Shown: positions 35,844 to 45,422, numbered from the stretch's first letter. The stretch: DNA of 64,000 bases from Micromonospora inyonensis (GCF_900091415.1 NZ_FMHU01000001.1:1550001-1614000); one strand, 5' to 3'. A program made the numbers and translations. Notes: a model not told the origin generated them from the sequence alone.

Positions 35844-36497
35844 ATGGCTGGCAGGCACCCTCGGATCCGGATGTTCTCCTCGCCCGCAGGCATCGCGGCC
35901 TCGGCGGCCGTCGCCGTGGCGGTGGCCGTCGGTGGAACGGTCGGGGCGGTGCACCTGACCTCGGCGGAACCGGATCTCGCCGGGTCGGGACCGGTGGTGG
36001 CGACGCCGGCTCCGCCGTCGCCGGAGAGCCCCGCTCCGTCCTCGTCGTCGGTCAGCCCGTCTCCGGAGACCGCCGCGTCGCCGACCGTCGGCCCCACACC
36101 CACCCGCCCGACCGCCGCCTCGCGGGGTAAGCCGCGGGCCCGGGTGACCTCGACGCCGTCGAAGCGGGCCACCGCGAAGCCGGCCGCGCCGAAGCGGGCC
36201 GCCCCGACGGTGGTCGAGAGCGGGACCTGCGGCGCGTCCTTCTACGCCGAGGGGCAGATGACCGCGAACGGCGAGACGTTCGACCCGTCGGCGATGACCG
36301 CCGCGCACAAGACGCTGCCGTTCGGCACCCGGGTACGGGTGACCAACCCCGCCACCGGGGCCTCGGTGACCGTACGGATCAACGACCGGGGGCCGTACAT
36401 CGACGGTCGTTGCATCGATCTGTCCCGGGCGGCGTTCGGCGCGATCGCCCCCCTCGACCTCGGCCACCTCACCGTCTCCTACGCGGTGCTCGGCTGA
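35844..36497 (+). CDS. RlpA-like double-psi beta-barrel protein, membrane-anchored
   Basis: 217 residues from ATG 35844 (GGAAGGA upstream). An N-terminal hydrophobic helix ([20 protein letters not shown]) precedes a Ser/Pro/Thr/Lys-rich linker of 80 residues and an RlpA-type barrel at about 125-217: [31 protein letters not shown] [34 protein letters not shown]. RlpA proteins cleave or bind denuded glycan strands. Upstream, an AT-rich region has TTGACT (35777) and an inverted repeat ACGGT-ACGA-ACCGT (35803-35816) that could be its promoter and operator. Confidence 0.88.
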   Translation: MAGRHPRIRMFSSPAGIAASAAVAVAVAVGGTVGAVHLTSAEPDLAGSGPVVATPAPPSPESPAPSSSSVSPSPETAASPTVGPTPTRPTAASRGKPRARVTSTPSKRATAKPAAPKRAAPTVVESGTCGASFYAEGQMTANGETFDPSAMTAAHKTLPFGTRVRVTNPATGASVTVRINDRGPYIDGRCIDLSRAAFGAIAPLDLGHLTVSYAVLG

Positions 36498-36592
36498 GTC
36501 GGCTCGCGTATCGGCTGGTCACCGCGGTCCGTGCGGTCAGAAACGGCTCGGACGACGGGCCAGGATCATGCGCTGATCAACCTCCATAGGGC

Positions 36593-37720
36593 ATGCTGTG
36601 CTGCGTACTCACGCATCCCTTCCAGCGGCTCCGTAGTCCGCTGAGCCCCGGATCCCGCGCCGGTCTCGGCGCGGCTCTCGTTCTGCTCGGGTTCATCTGG
36701 GCGGTCGAGGCGGCCGACGGCAACGGGGCGCACTACCTCGGGCTGATGGCCGCCGCGCCGGTGCTCGCGGCGGTCTTCGCCACCTGGCGGGTGGTGCTCG
36801 CGGTGGGTGCGGCGGCCACCGCCGGCGCGGTGGCGTTCGCGTTCTCCGAGCCGCGCGTCTCGCTGGACACCGCCACCAACGTCGCCGCGATCGCGCTGGT
36901 GACCGCGCTGGTGGCGGTGGTGGCCGGGGTGCGGCAACGGCAGGCCAGGCAGATCGCCGAGTTGTCCAAACTGGCGTCGGTCGCCCAGCAGGCGGTACTG
37001 CGTCCGCTCGGCCCGCAGGTCGGGACGTTGGCCGTGGCGGCCCGCTACATCTCCTCCACGGCCACCGCCGAGATCGGCGGCGACCTGTACGAGGCGATCG
37101 ACACCCCGTACGGCGTGCGAATGATCATCGGAGACGTGCGGGGCAAGGGCCTGGACGCGGTCCGGCTGGCCAGCATCGTGCTCGGCTCGTACCGGCACGT
37201 GGCACACGAGCGGGCTGACCTGCGGGCGGTCGTGTCCGACCTGGACCGCGCGGTGGCGCGCAGCGTCGGCGACGAGGACTTCGTGACCGCCGCGGTGGTC
37301 GAGGAGCGGGGCGGGACGCTCACCATCGTCAACTGCGGGCACCCGTCGCCGCTGCTGCTGCGCCGGGGATGCGTGATCCCGCTCGAACCACCCGCCCCCG
37401 CGCCCCCGCTCGGCTTCATGCCCGTGGTGCAGCCCCGGGTGGAGCGGCTGGAACCGGGCGACCGGTTGCTGCTCTTCACCGACGGTCTCGGCGAGGCCCG
37501 CCGGGACGGCGAGTTCTTCCCCACCGCCGACCGGGCCTGGCGGCTGCTCGGGCACGGAACGGTGGCGGACGGGCTGGCCTCGCTGGAGACCGCCCTGGTC
37601 GAGTGGGTGAATGGCCGGCTGGACGACGACATCGCCCTGGTCCTGATGGAGTACGCGGGCCCGCGCAGCGACGCGACGGCAGCCGTGCCGAGCTGGGAGG
37701 TGGGCGCCACCGAGGGCTGA
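36593..37720 (+). CDS. membrane PP2C (SpoIIE-type) Ser phosphatase
   Basis: 375 residues from ATG 36593. Three to four transmembrane helices fill residues about 20-115; a short linker helix ([20 protein letters not shown]) leads into the SpoIIE catalytic domain (135-365) with [64 protein letters not shown] and DDDIALVLM. Metal-binding Asp residues are present. Such enzymes usually dephosphorylate anti-sigma-factor antagonists; no sigma or anti-sigma gene is adjacent, so the target is unknown. Confidence 0.9.
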   Translation: MLCCVLTHPFQRLRSPLSPGSRAGLGAALVLLGFIWAVEAADGNGAHYLGLMAAAPVLAAVFATWRVVLAVGAAATAGAVAFAFSEPRVSLDTATNVAAIALVTALVAVVAGVRQRQARQIAELSKLASVAQQAVLRPLGPQVGTLAVAARYISSTATAEIGGDLYEAIDTPYGVRMIIGDVRGKGLDAVRLASIVLGSYRHVAHERADLRAVVSDLDRAVARSVGDEDFVTAAVVEERGGTLTIVNCGHPSPLLLRRGCVIPLEPPAPAPPLGFMPVVQPRVERLEPGDRLLLFTDGLGEARRDGEFFPTADRAWRLLGHGTVADGLASLETALVEWVNGRLDDDIALVLMEYAGPRSDATAAVPSWEVGATEG

Positions 37721-37758
37721 ATGCCCGGTGTGTGTCCGCTGTCACTTTCATCAGCGGC

Positions 37759-37788
37759 TTGTCGCTGCCTACCCGCGAGTAATACAGT
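37759..37788 (+). promoter_or_regulatory. candidate promoter for the acyl-CoA dehydrogenase gene
   Basis: TTGTCG (37759-37764), 18-base spacer, TACAGT (37783-37788), about 48 bases before the start codon. Confidence 0.35.
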
Positions 37789-37835
37789 CGGGGTTACTGA
37801 TCGGTAACACCTGTCCGGAAGCGGGGCCAGTGATC

Positions 37836-39692
37836 ATGACCCACTACAAGAGCAACCTGCGGGATCTCGAGTTCAACCTGTTCGAGGTCTTCGGGGTGGA
37901 CCGGGCGTTCGGCCAGGAGCCGTACTCGGATCTCGACGTCGACACCGCACGGAGCTTCCTCGCGGAGATGGACCGGCTCGCCCGCGAGGATCTGGCCGCC
38001 AGCTACACCGACAGTGACCGCAATCCCCCGGTCTTCGACCCGGCCACGCACACCGCGCCGCTGCCGGAACCGTTCAAGAAGTCGTACCAGGCCTTCATGG
38101 ACTCGGAGTTCTGGCGGCTGGACCTCCCCCCGGCGCTGGACGGGGGCAATGCGCCCCGGGCGCTCTGGTGGTCGCTGGCCGAGCTGATCCTCGGCGCCAA
38201 CGCCCCGGTCTGGATGTACGCCTCCGGCCCGTCCTTCGCGCACGTCCTGTTCGTCGAGGGCACCGAGCAGCAGAAGCGGTGGGCGAAGCTCTTCGTCGAC
38301 AAGCAGTGGGGCTCCACTATGGTGCTCACCGAGCCGGACGCCGGCTCGGACGTCGGCGCCGGCCGGACCCGGGCCATCCCGCAGCCGGACGGCTCCTGGC
38401 ACATCGAGGGCGTCAAGCGCTTCATCACCTCCGGTGAGCACGAGCTGAGCGAGAACATCGTCCACTACGTGCTGGCCCGCCCGGTGAGCGTCGAGGGCGT
38501 CGGCGGCCCGGGGACCAAGGGCCTCTCGCTCTTCGTGGTGCCGAAGTACCACTTCGACGAGGAGACCGGTGAGCTGGGCGAGCGCAACGGCGTCTTCGCC
38601 ACCAACGTCGAGCACAAGATGGGCCTGAAGGTCTCCAACACCTGCGAGATGACCTTCGGCGAGCACGGCGTACCGGCCAAGGGCTGGCTGCTGGGCGAGA
38701 AGCACGACGGCATCCGGCAGATGTTCATGATCATCGAGAACGCGCGGATGATGGTCGGCTCGAAGGCCATCGCCACCCTCTCCACCGGCTACCTGAACGC
38801 CCTCGAGTACGCCAAGAGCCGCGTGCAGGGTGCCGACCTGCTCCAGATGGCCGACAAGACCGCACCCCGGGTCACCATCACCCGCCACCCGGACGTCCGC
38901 CGCTCGCTGATGCTCCAGAAGGCGTACGCCGAGGGCCTGCGCGCCCTGGTCTGCTACACCGCCTCCTGGCAGGACCAGGTGGCCATCGCCGAGGCGGCCG
39001 GGGACGAGGCGGCGACGAAGACCGCGAAGCGGGTCAACGACCTGCTCCTGCCGTTGGTCAAGGGGGTCGGCTCGGAGCGGGCGTACGAGTTGCTCGGGCA
39101 CGAGTCCCTGCAGACGTTCGGCGGCTCCGGCTTCCTCCAGGACTACCCGATCGAGCAGTACGTCCGGGATTCCAAGATCGACACTCTGTACGAGGGCACC
39201 ACCGCCATCCAGAGCCTCGACCTCTTCTTCCGGAAGATCGTCCGGGACAAGGGCAAGGCGCTGATGACCGTCTCGGGCGAGATCCAGGAGTTCATCGCCA
39301 GCGAGGGCGGCAACGGACAGCTCAAGGAGGAGCGGGCCGCGCTCGGCAAGGCGCTCGCCGAGGTGCAGACCATCCTCGGCGTGCTGACCGGCTGGCTGGG
39401 CGAGGCGCAGGCCAGCGAGCCGCGTGCCGTGTACAAGGTGGGCCTGAGCAGCCGCCGCCTGCTGCTGGCGCTCGGCGACGTGGTGGTCGGCTGGCTGCTC
39501 CAGCGGCAGGCGGACGTCGCCCTGCGCGCCCTGGGCGGCGAGGTGTCCGCCACCGACCGGGCGTTCTACACCGGCAAGGTGGCGGCGGCGAAGTTCTTCG
39601 CCCGCGAGGTGCTGCCCCGCATCGGCGCCGACCGGCGCATCATCGAGAACACCGACCTCGACCTGATGGACCTCCCGGAGGAGGCGTTCTGA
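37836..39692 (+). CDS. FadE5-like acyl-CoA dehydrogenase
   Basis: 618 residues from ATG 37836. Architecture: N-terminal extra domain (about 1-80), acyl-CoA dehydrogenase N, middle and C domains, and the additional C-terminal Acyl-CoA_dh_C domain. Motifs: [20 protein letters not shown] (FAD/substrate), [10 protein letters not shown], and the catalytic base in [20 protein letters not shown] (Glu about 451). Length and the long C-terminal extension match M. tuberculosis FadE5 (about 610), which oxidises a wide range of acyl-CoA chains. Monocistronic, with a strong terminator after it. Confidence 0.92.
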   Translation: MTHYKSNLRDLEFNLFEVFGVDRAFGQEPYSDLDVDTARSFLAEMDRLAREDLAASYTDSDRNPPVFDPATHTAPLPEPFKKSYQAFMDSEFWRLDLPPALDGGNAPRALWWSLAELILGANAPVWMYASGPSFAHVLFVEGTEQQKRWAKLFVDKQWGSTMVLTEPDAGSDVGAGRTRAIPQPDGSWHIEGVKRFITSGEHELSENIVHYVLARPVSVEGVGGPGTKGLSLFVVPKYHFDEETGELGERNGVFATNVEHKMGLKVSNTCEMTFGEHGVPAKGWLLGEKHDGIRQMFMIIENARMMVGSKAIATLSTGYLNALEYAKSRVQGADLLQMADKTAPRVTITRHPDVRRSLMLQKAYAEGLRALVCYTASWQDQVAIAEAAGDEAATKTAKRVNDLLLPLVKGVGSERAYELLGHESLQTFGGSGFLQDYPIEQYVRDSKIDTLYEGTTAIQSLDLFFRKIVRDKGKALMTVSGEIQEFIASEGGNGQLKEERAALGKALAEVQTILGVLTGWLGEAQASEPRAVYKVGLSSRRLLLALGDVVVGWLLQRQADVALRALGGEVSATDRAFYTGKVAAAKFFAREVLPRIGADRRIIENTDLDLMDLPEEAF

Positions 39693-39724
39693 GCCGGATG
39701 TTCCGACCATCCTGATTCCCTTTC

Positions 39725-39756
39725 GACGGCCGGCGCGCACCTGCGTGCCGGCCGTC
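39725..39756 (+). terminator. hairpin after the acyl-CoA dehydrogenase
   Basis: Perfect 10-base-pair stem (39725-39734 with 39747-39756) extended by further inner pairs, 32 bases after the stop codon. Confidence 0.75.
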
Positions 39757-39877
39757 ACCGTTCCCAGCGGGTGGGGTAGGGGCCGCCATCGCGGGTATGC
39801 GTGGCCGGAGCATCGTCCGCGTACGCGACGGTGTCCGGAGAAAGCCCAGAGCCACCGCACGGGGGAGTGCAGCGCAC

Positions 39878-40147
39878 ATGGGCATTGGTAGCGGCATCTT
39901 TCTCATCGCCCTGGGGGCGATCCTGACGTTCGCCGTACGGGCCAACGTCTGGTGGGTCGACCTGCGTGCCGTCGGCTGGGTGTTCATCCTCGCCGGCCTG
40001 GCCGTCCTGCTCACCACCCTCTGGTTCTGGCAGGACCGGCGGAAGCGGGCCCGGACCCTCATCGTGGAGGAGAACCGGCTCTCCCACCCGACCGCGATGA
40101 TGCCCCCGCCGCCCGATCCGCCCCCGCCGACGGCGCCACCCTCCTGA
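39878..40147 (+). CDS. DUF6458 family small membrane protein (copy 1)
   Basis: 89 residues from ATG 39878 behind GGGGGAG. MGIGSGIFLIALGAILTFAV starts the protein, a second helix (VGWVFILAGLAVLLTTLWFW) follows after 12 residues, then a basic cytoplasmic segment and a Pro-rich tail. Function unknown. A paralogue sits at 40863 with the same first 17 residues apart from one change, separated only by the SixA-like gene. Confidence 0.82.
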   Translation: MGIGSGIFLIALGAILTFAVRANVWWVDLRAVGWVFILAGLAVLLTTLWFWQDRRKRARTLIVEENRLSHPTAMMPPPPDPPPPTAPPS

Positions 40148-40175
40148 GCCGCCGGGTCCGGGGGAACGCGATCGA

Positions 40176-40201
40176 ACCGCCCGCGCTCAGGCGCGGGCGG
40201 T
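40176..40201. terminator. bidirectional hairpin between DUF6458 gene 1 and sixA-like gene
   Basis: Perfect 11-base-pair stem (40176-40186 with 40191-40201), 4-base loop that contains the end of the convergent gene's stop codon. Confidence 0.65.
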
Positions 40202-40744
40202 GTGTCGTTCGACGACCGGTGCGGGCACGGTGCCGAGGTCCGCCCAGGCCCCGGTGACCCGGTGCACCACGACACCGCTGGTCCGCAGGCCCTCCCGGTC
40301 GGCGCCGGCCCGGTCGAGGGCGATCGACAGCAGCGAGATGCCCGGGTTGTGGCCGACCAGCAGGACCGTGCCGGCGTCCGGCTCGACGGCCCGGAGCAGA
40401 TCCAGCAGGTCGGCGGTATCCGCCGCGTACACGGCCGGCTCGTGACGGACCCGGGGTGCCCGGTCGCTTCCGTCCGGCGCGCCGGCCATCCCGCCCTCGG
40501 CTGGCACACCGGCCATCCCGCCCTCGGCCGCCTGCCAGGTCTGCCGGGTGCGCCGCGCGGGCGAGCAGACCACCACGTCGGGCCGGAAGCCGTGCCGGGC
40601 CAACCACGCGCCGGCCGCGGCGGCGTCGGCCTGCCCACGTACGGTCAACGCCCGGTCCCGGTCGGCGACGTCACCCTCCGGGGTCGCCGCCTTTCCGTGC
40701 CGGAGCAGCACGAGTGTGTGTCCGGTGACCCTACCCTGCGTCAT
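40187..40744 (-). CDS. SixA-like histidine phosphatase
   Basis: 185 residues. The RHG motif (LVLLRHGKAATPEGDVADRD) gives the catalytic His; RHGFRPDVVVCSPARRTRQT and LLVGHNPGISLLSIAL supply the second His and Arg. SixA dephosphorylates phosphohistidine in signalling proteins; other members act on small phosphates. Residues about 75-92 contain an internal duplication (AEGGMAGVPAEGGMAGAP) that lies on a surface loop and may be variable between strains. Confidence 0.85.
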   Translation of the reverse strand: MTQGRVTGHTLVLLRHGKAATPEGDVADRDRALTVRGQADAAAAGAWLARHGFRPDVVVCSPARRTRQTWQAAEGGMAGVPAEGGMAGAPDGSDRAPRVRHEPAVYAADTADLLDLLRAVEPDAGTVLLVGHNPGISLLSIALDRAGADREGLRTSGVVVHRVTGAWADLGTVPAPVVERHTARA

Positions 40745-40862
40745 GGTCCCAGCTTGCCTGATTGGCGATCTCCGCGCTCGGGTAAGTCGGTGTGTGCCGC
40801 AACCTCATCCAGTGGCCGCGGCGGTAACCGAACGCCAGCAGAACGCCAAGGAGGGCGACACG

Positions 40863-41144
40863 ATGGGCATCGGCAGCAGTATCTTCCTCATCGCGCTGGG
40901 CGCGATCCTCGCATTCGCGGTCGACGCCAACCTGGGTTGGCTCAGCCTGAACACCGTCGGCTGGGTGCTGATGCTCGCCGGCCTGGTGGGCCTGATCATG
41001 ACCGCCTACTTCTGGAACACCCGCCGTCGGACCGTCGTGGCCGCGCCGCGGGAACGGGTCGTCGAGGAGCGCGTGGTGCCGGCGCAGGACGACCGCGTGG
41101 TCCAGGAGTACCGCGAGGTGCGCCGCCCCGGTCACCAGGTCTGA
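40863..41144 (+). CDS. DUF6458 family small membrane protein (copy 2)
   Basis: 93 residues from ATG 40863 with AAGGAGG. MGIGSSIFLIALGAILAFAV, then VGWVLMLAGLVGLIMTAYFW, followed by a charged tail (RERVVEERVVPAQDDRVVQE). The membrane part is close to that of copy 1 while the tails are unrelated, so the duplicated part is the two-helix core. Divergent from the sixA-like gene. Confidence 0.85.
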   Translation: MGIGSSIFLIALGAILAFAVDANLGWLSLNTVGWVLMLAGLVGLIMTAYFWNTRRRTVVAAPRERVVEERVVPAQDDRVVQEYREVRRPGHQV

Positions 41145-41157
41145 TCCCACCGCTCAC

Positions 41158-41190
41158 CCGGGGGCTGCGCGTACGCCGCGGAGCCCCCGG
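41158..41190. terminator. bidirectional hairpin after DUF6458 gene 2
   Basis: Perfect 9-base-pair stem (41158-41166 with 41182-41190) with a GC-rich loop, between converging genes. Confidence 0.65.
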
Positions 41191-41229
41191 AAGCACGTCC
41201 GGGCACCGGAGGTGTGGTGGTGGCGAGGC

Positions 41230-41907
41230 TCAGGCGAAGAGGGCGAAGTAGATCGCGATGTGGTGACAGATCGCCGCCACCAGGGTGCAGGCGTGGAAGA
41301 ACTCGTGGTGCCCGAAGACGGTCGGCCACGGGTTGGGCCGGCGCAGCGCGTAGAAGACCGCGCCGATGCTGTAGGCCGCGCCCCCGACCGCCAGCAGGAC
41401 CAGGGCGGTCACCCCGCCCCGGTGCAGGATGTCCGGGAGGATGGCCACCGAGACCCAGCCGAGCGCCAGGTAGAGCGGGGCGGAGACCCAGCGCGGCGCG
41501 TGTGGCCAGACCACCTTCAACGCCACCCCGCCCAGCGCCCCGCCCCAGACCAGGGCGAGCATGATCGTCGCCTTACGGTCGTCGAGCAGCAGCAGGCAGA
41601 ACGGGGTGTACGTGCCGGCGATGAACAGGAAGATCATCGAATGGTCCATCCGGCGCATGATCTGGAAGCCCCGTTCCGACCAGACCCGCCGGTGGTAGAG
41701 CGCGCTGGTGCCGAAGAGCCCGCACACGGTGACGCTGTAGATCAGGCAGCTCACCAGCGGCGCCCAACCCGGCCGGGTCGCCGCGACCGAGCAGAGGACG
41801 ATGCCGCAGACCAGTGCGACGAAGAACGCGTAGGTGTGCAACCAGCCGCGCATCCGCGGCTTGCCGATGTCGACCGGCCTGATCCGTACGTTGGTCGGGG
41901 TGGTCAC
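41230..41907 (-). CDS. PAQR/hemolysin III family membrane protein
   Basis: 225 residues with seven helices. Conserved metal ligands and motifs: LFGTSALYHRRVW, MRRMDHSMIFLFIAGTYTPF, GHHEFFHACTLVAAICHH. The family (YqfA, hemolysin III, adiponectin receptors) may act as metal-dependent membrane hydrolases. The only usable start in the frame is GTG 41907, immediately behind GAGGAG with almost no spacer; the next candidate is ATG 41853, which still precedes the first helix. Confidence 0.88.
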   Translation of the reverse strand: MTTPTNVRIRPVDIGKPRMRGWLHTYAFFVALVCGIVLCSVAATRPGWAPLVSCLIYSVTVCGLFGTSALYHRRVWSERGFQIMRRMDHSMIFLFIAGTYTPFCLLLLDDRKATIMLALVWGGALGGVALKVVWPHAPRWVSAPLYLALGWVSVAILPDILHRGGVTALVLLAVGGAAYSIGAVFYALRRPNPWPTVFGHHEFFHACTLVAAICHHIAIYFALFA

Positions 41908-42002
41908 CTCCTCAGGTTACGGCACCGTAAGTTACTTCCAGGTAGTGGAATGTGTCACGTCCACCCGTACGCGGTCGAACCCCCGTCCGCCAGGATGACG
42001 GC

Positions 42003-42713
42003 ATGCGGATCCGTCCCGTCGGTGCGCACGCGCTGCTGCTCGACTGTGCCGAGCCCGAGCCCGGTTCCGACCCGGAGCCCGAGCCCGGTTCCGGCGGTGC
42101 GGTCCGGTCCGTGGTGGACCCTGCCGGGCAGGTCGAGGCCTGGCGGGCCGAACTCTGGCGACGCCGGGAGGCCGGTGAGCTGACCGCCGTCGAGATCGTC
42201 CCGGCCGCCACCACCGTGCTGCTCGACGGCGTACCGGACCCGACGGCCACCGCCGCCCGGATAGCCACCTGGACCCCGCGACCCGTCGACAGCGCCGACA
42301 CCGCCAATCGCGCCGACAGCAGCGCGGACACCGCCCGCGCCGTCCGGGTGCCCGTCACCTACGACGGGGAGGACCTGCCCCGCGTCGCCGGCCACTGGGG
42401 CGTGGACGTGCCCGAGGTGGTCCGTCGGCTCACCGGCACCGAGTTCCGGGTCGCCTTCTGTGGCTTCGCGCCCGGATTCGCGTACCTCACCGGGCTGCCG
42501 GCGGAGTGGGCCGTGCCCCGCCTGGCCACCCCCCGTCCCCGGGTGCCCGCCGGCTCGGTCGCCCTCGCCGGTCCGTACGCCGGGATCTATCCGACCGCCT
42601 CCCCCGGCGGGTGGCTGCTGGTCGGCCGGACCGACCTGCCCCTGTTCGACGTGCGCGCCGACCCGCCCGCCACGCTCGCCCCCGGCACCCGGGTCCTGCT
42701 GGTGACAACGTGA
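42003..42713 (+). CDS. pxpB: 5-oxoprolinase subunit PxpB (KipI/allophanate hydrolase subunit 1 family)
   Basis: 236 residues from ATG 42003. Family block: FRVAFCGFAPGFAYLTGLP, PRPRVPAGSVALAGPYAGIY and SPGGWLLVGRTDLPLFD. It forms an ATP-dependent complex with PxpA and PxpC that opens 5-oxoproline to glutamate. Unusual: near the N-terminus it has an acidic/Pro insertion (EPEPGSDPEPEPGSGG) from a 24-base tandem duplication, plus a further loop near 95-115. Overlaps pxpC by 4 bases (GTGA). Confidence 0.9.
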   Translation: MRIRPVGAHALLLDCAEPEPGSDPEPEPGSGGAVRSVVDPAGQVEAWRAELWRRREAGELTAVEIVPAATTVLLDGVPDPTATAARIATWTPRPVDSADTANRADSSADTARAVRVPVTYDGEDLPRVAGHWGVDVPEVVRRLTGTEFRVAFCGFAPGFAYLTGLPAEWAVPRLATPRPRVPAGSVALAGPYAGIYPTASPGGWLLVGRTDLPLFDVRADPPATLAPGTRVLLVTT

Positions 42714-43558
42714 TCGAGGTCCTCCGCGCCGGGGCGCTCACCACCGTCCAGGACCAGGGGCGACCCGGCTGGGCGCACCTCGGCGTACCCCGGTCGGGAG
42801 CCCTCGACCCGGCGGCGCTGCGGCTGGGCAACCGGCTGGTCGGCAACCCGGAGGCCGCCGCCGGCCTGGAGATCACGCTCACCGGCTGCGACCTGCGCCT
42901 GCACCGCGCCGGCACGGTCGCGGTCACCGGCGCGGAGGCCGACGTCCGGGTCGACCGGCGGCCGGCGGACCCTGGCCGCCCGCTGTCCCTGCCCGCCGGG
43001 GCGGTGCTGCGGATCGGCCCCGCCCGCCACGGTCTGCGCAGCTACCTCGCCGTCTCCGGCGGCATCACGGTCGAAACGGTGCTCGGCAGCCGCGCCACGG
43101 ACACCCTCTCCGGCCTCGGCCCGCCCCCGGTCCGCGACGGTGACCGGCTCCCCCTCGGCCCGGTCACCGGCCCGCCCGCCCCGGTGGACTTCACCGCCGC
43201 CCCGGCTCCCGCCGCCGAACTGCGGCTGACGCTGCGTCCCGGCCCCCGGGACGACTGGTTCACCCCCGTCGCCTGGCACCGGCTGCTGCACACGGCGTAC
43301 CAGGTCAGTCCGATGAGCGACCGGATCGGTGCGCGACTGCTCGGCGCGCCCCTGCCCCGCGCGGTGGCCGGCGAACTGCCCAGCGAACCGGTCGTGCTCG
43401 GGGCGGTGCAGGTCCCGGCGGACGGGCAACCGTTGATCTTCCTCGCCGACCACCCCACCACCGGCGGATACCCCGTCGTCGGGGTGGTGGACGACGTCAC
43501 CCCGCTCGCGCAGGCCCGTCCGGGTACTACCGTCAGCTTCCATGGACCTCAACGCTGA
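42710..43558 (+). CDS. pxpC: 5-oxoprolinase subunit PxpC (KipA/biotin-dependent carboxyltransferase family)
   Basis: 282 residues from GTG 42710, which overlaps the pxpB stop. Signatures: VLRAGALTTVQDQGRPGWAH, GVPRSGALDPAALRLGNRLV, RSYLAVSGGI, SDRIGARLLG, and PIIFLADHPTTGGYPV-like QPLIFLADHPTTGGYPVVGV. Cyclophilin-like fold that works with PxpB to phosphorylate and open 5-oxoproline. Its 3' end overlaps pxpA by 17 bases. Confidence 0.9.
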   Translation: MIEVLRAGALTTVQDQGRPGWAHLGVPRSGALDPAALRLGNRLVGNPEAAAGLEITLTGCDLRLHRAGTVAVTGAEADVRVDRRPADPGRPLSLPAGAVLRIGPARHGLRSYLAVSGGITVETVLGSRATDTLSGLGPPPVRDGDRLPLGPVTGPPAPVDFTAAPAPAAELRLTLRPGPRDDWFTPVAWHRLLHTAYQVSPMSDRIGARLLGAPLPRAVAGELPSEPVVLGAVQVPADGQPLIFLADHPTTGGYPVVGVVDDVTPLAQARPGTTVSFHGPQR

Positions 43559-44297
43559 TCTCGGCGAGGGCTTCGGCATCTGGCGGCTCGGCGACGACGA
43601 GGCGCTGCTGGAACTCGTCACCTCCGCCAACGTGGCCTGTGGCTTCCACGGCGGTGACCCGTCCACCATGCGTCGCGTCTGCGCCGCCGCCGCCGAGCGG
43701 GGAGTCGCGATCGGGGCCCAGGTCGGTTACCGGGACCTCGCCGGCTTCGGCCGCCGGCACATCGCGTACGCCTTCGAGGAGCTGCGCGACGAGATCACGT
43801 ACCAGCTCGGCGCGCTGGAGGCGTTCTGCCGGCCGTACCGGACCCGGGTCCGCTACCTCAAGCCGCACGGCGCGCTCTACCACGCCGCCGCCTGCCAGGA
43901 GTCGCAGGCCGCCGCGGTGGTCGCCGCGATCAGCGACTACGACTCGGACCTGCCGGTGCTCTGCCCGCCGGGTTCGGTGCTCGCCCAGCTCGCCACCGGG
44001 GCCGGGCTGCGGGTGGTCGCCGAGGGCTTCGCCGACCGGGGTTACCTCGCCAACGGTGCCCTGGTGCCCCGCTCCGCCCCCGGTGCCCTGGTCACCGACC
44101 CGCAGGAGATCGCCGAACGGGCGGTCCGGATGGCCACCGAGCGGGCCGTGACCGCCGTCGACGGCAGCGTCGTCCCCTGCCCGGTCGAGTCGATCTGCCT
44201 GCACGGCGACACCCCCGGCGCGGTGCAGGCGGCAGCCCTGGTGCGCGCCGCCCTCATCGACGCCGGGGTGCCACTACGCCCGTTCAGCACGTCGTGA
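43542..44297 (+). CDS. pxpA: 5-oxoprolinase subunit PxpA (LamB/YcsF family)
   Basis: 251 residues, ATG 43542. Typical MDLNADLGEGFGIWRLGDDE, SANVACGFHGGDPSTM, GAQVGYRDLAGFGRR, KPHGALYH and ICLHGDTPGAVQAA. It is the hydrolase-like TIM-barrel subunit of the PxpABC complex. The gene order B-C-A with overlaps makes one operon. A 5-oxoproline scavenging route fits a proteolytic soil actinomycete. Confidence 0.93.
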   Translation: MDLNADLGEGFGIWRLGDDEALLELVTSANVACGFHGGDPSTMRRVCAAAAERGVAIGAQVGYRDLAGFGRRHIAYAFEELRDEITYQLGALEAFCRPYRTRVRYLKPHGALYHAAACQESQAAAVVAAISDYDSDLPVLCPPGSVLAQLATGAGLRVVAEGFADRGYLANGALVPRSAPGALVTDPQEIAERAVRMATERAVTAVDGSVVPCPVESICLHGDTPGAVQAAALVRAALIDAGVPLRPFSTS

Positions 44298-44337
44298 ATC
44301 GGCCGGTGAGCCGGGCGGATCGTCCGCGCTCGGCGGG

Positions 44338-44775
44338 TCAGTCGAGGCAGAACTCGTTGCCCTCGGGGTCGGCCATCACGATGTGACCGGTGCCGAGCGG
44401 GGGAGCGGGCTCGAAGCGCCGGAGCCGGGTGGCGCCGCGGGAGACGAGCCGCTCGGCCTCCGCCTCCAGGGCCGCCATCCGTGCGTCCCCCTGGAGCCCG
44501 GGGGCGGCTCGCACGTCGAGGTGCACGCGGTTCTTGGCCTGCTTGCCCTCCGGCACCCGCTGGAAGAACAGGCGCGGCCCGGAGCCGTCGGGGTCGGCCA
44601 CCGCCGAGGCGTCGTTGCGATTCTCGGGCGGCACGCCCATCGCCTCCAGTGCCTGCTCCCACGACTCGAATCCCCCGGGCGGGGCCTGCAACCGGTAGCC
44701 GAGGGCCTCGGCCCAGAACGCCGCCAAGGCGGCCGGGTCGGCGCAGTCGAAAGTGATCTGGACGTCGCGGGCCAT
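44338..44775 (-). CDS. VOC (glyoxalase/bleomycin resistance) family protein
   Basis: 145 residues in the VOC beta-alpha-beta fold: VQITFDCADPAALAAFWAEA at the N-terminus, FFQRVPEGKQAKNRVHLDVR at the centre and GHIVMADPEGNEFCLD at the end. His, Glu positions of a metal site are present (HLDV, EFCLD). These small actinobacterial VOC proteins have no assigned substrate. It runs directly after the DinB-family gene on the same strand with a 1-base gap. Confidence 0.85.
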   Translation of the reverse strand: MARDVQITFDCADPAALAAFWAEALGYRLQAPPGGFESWEQALEAMGVPPENRNDASAVADPDGSGPRLFFQRVPEGKQAKNRVHLDVRAAPGLQGDARMAALEAEAERLVSRGATRLRRFEPAPPLGTGHIVMADPEGNEFCLD

Positions 44776-44776
44776 C

Positions 44777-45361
44777 TCAGCTCGCCTCCTGTCGGGTCGA
44801 CCGGTGGGTGTGCGGGTAGAGGTCGCGGAGCAGGCACACCTCGGACAGATGGTGGATCAGCTCGCGGTTGATGTGCAGCACCAGCGCTGCCAGCGGACGC
44901 TCGGCGTACGGCCCCTCCGCCTGCCCGCACGGGCGGGCGAGACCGGACCCGCCGAGCGACTCGACCCCGGCCAGCCACCTGGCGTACTCCGTGTCGAGCT
45001 GGGCCAGCGCCCCGGCCGCGGTGGCGGCGTACTCGAACGACTGGTAGTCGGTGGGGGCGCGGCCGAAGTGCGCGGCGTTGCGTACCGCGAGCACGCCGAC
45101 GATCACGTGCCCGAGTCGCCAGGCGATCGTCGTGACCGGTGCCGGGTCGGGCTCCGGGAACGCGAAGTCGATGGTCATCGCACCGGACCCGGCCCGCACC
45201 GGTGCGGTGCCGGTGCCGCGCGGGCGCACGTTCCAGCAGCCGGGCGTCGGCTCCCAGAGGTACTCGTCGTCGGTGAGCCCGTCGAGACGGGGGCGCAGGT
45301 GGTTGGTCCAGTGCCAGGCGATCTGTTCTCGGAGCAGGGAGTTCCAGTTCTGGTCGTTCAT
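44777..45361 (-). CDS. DinB-family protein (putative thiol-dependent transferase fold)
   Basis: 194 residues, ATG 45361. Four-helix DinB bundle with metal-ligand His residues: IAWHWTNHLRPRLDGLTDDE, TTIAWRLGHVIVGVLAVRNA and LIHHLSEVCLLRDLYPH. Related enzymes use mycothiol or bacillithiol, so an S-transferase role is possible. Forms an operon with the VOC gene and is divergent from a WYL regulator 61 bases away. Confidence 0.85.
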   Translation of the reverse strand: MNDQNWNSLLREQIAWHWTNHLRPRLDGLTDDEYLWEPTPGCWNVRPRGTGTAPVRAGSGAMTIDFAFPEPDPAPVTTIAWRLGHVIVGVLAVRNAAHFGRAPTDYQSFEYAATAAGALAQLDTEYARWLAGVESLGGSGLARPCGQAEGPYAERPLAALVLHINRELIHHLSEVCLLRDLYPHTHRSTRQEAS

Positions 45362-45422
45362 GGTTCCAGCCTCCCGCGAATAGCGGACAGGATCGTTCCG
45401 TGATCCGTGGAACGATCAGCAT

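Noticed and set aside
37794-39860. A 688-codon minus-strand frame opposite the acyl-CoA dehydrogenase.
   Set aside because: Same cause; the sense strand encodes a complete FadE5-like enzyme.
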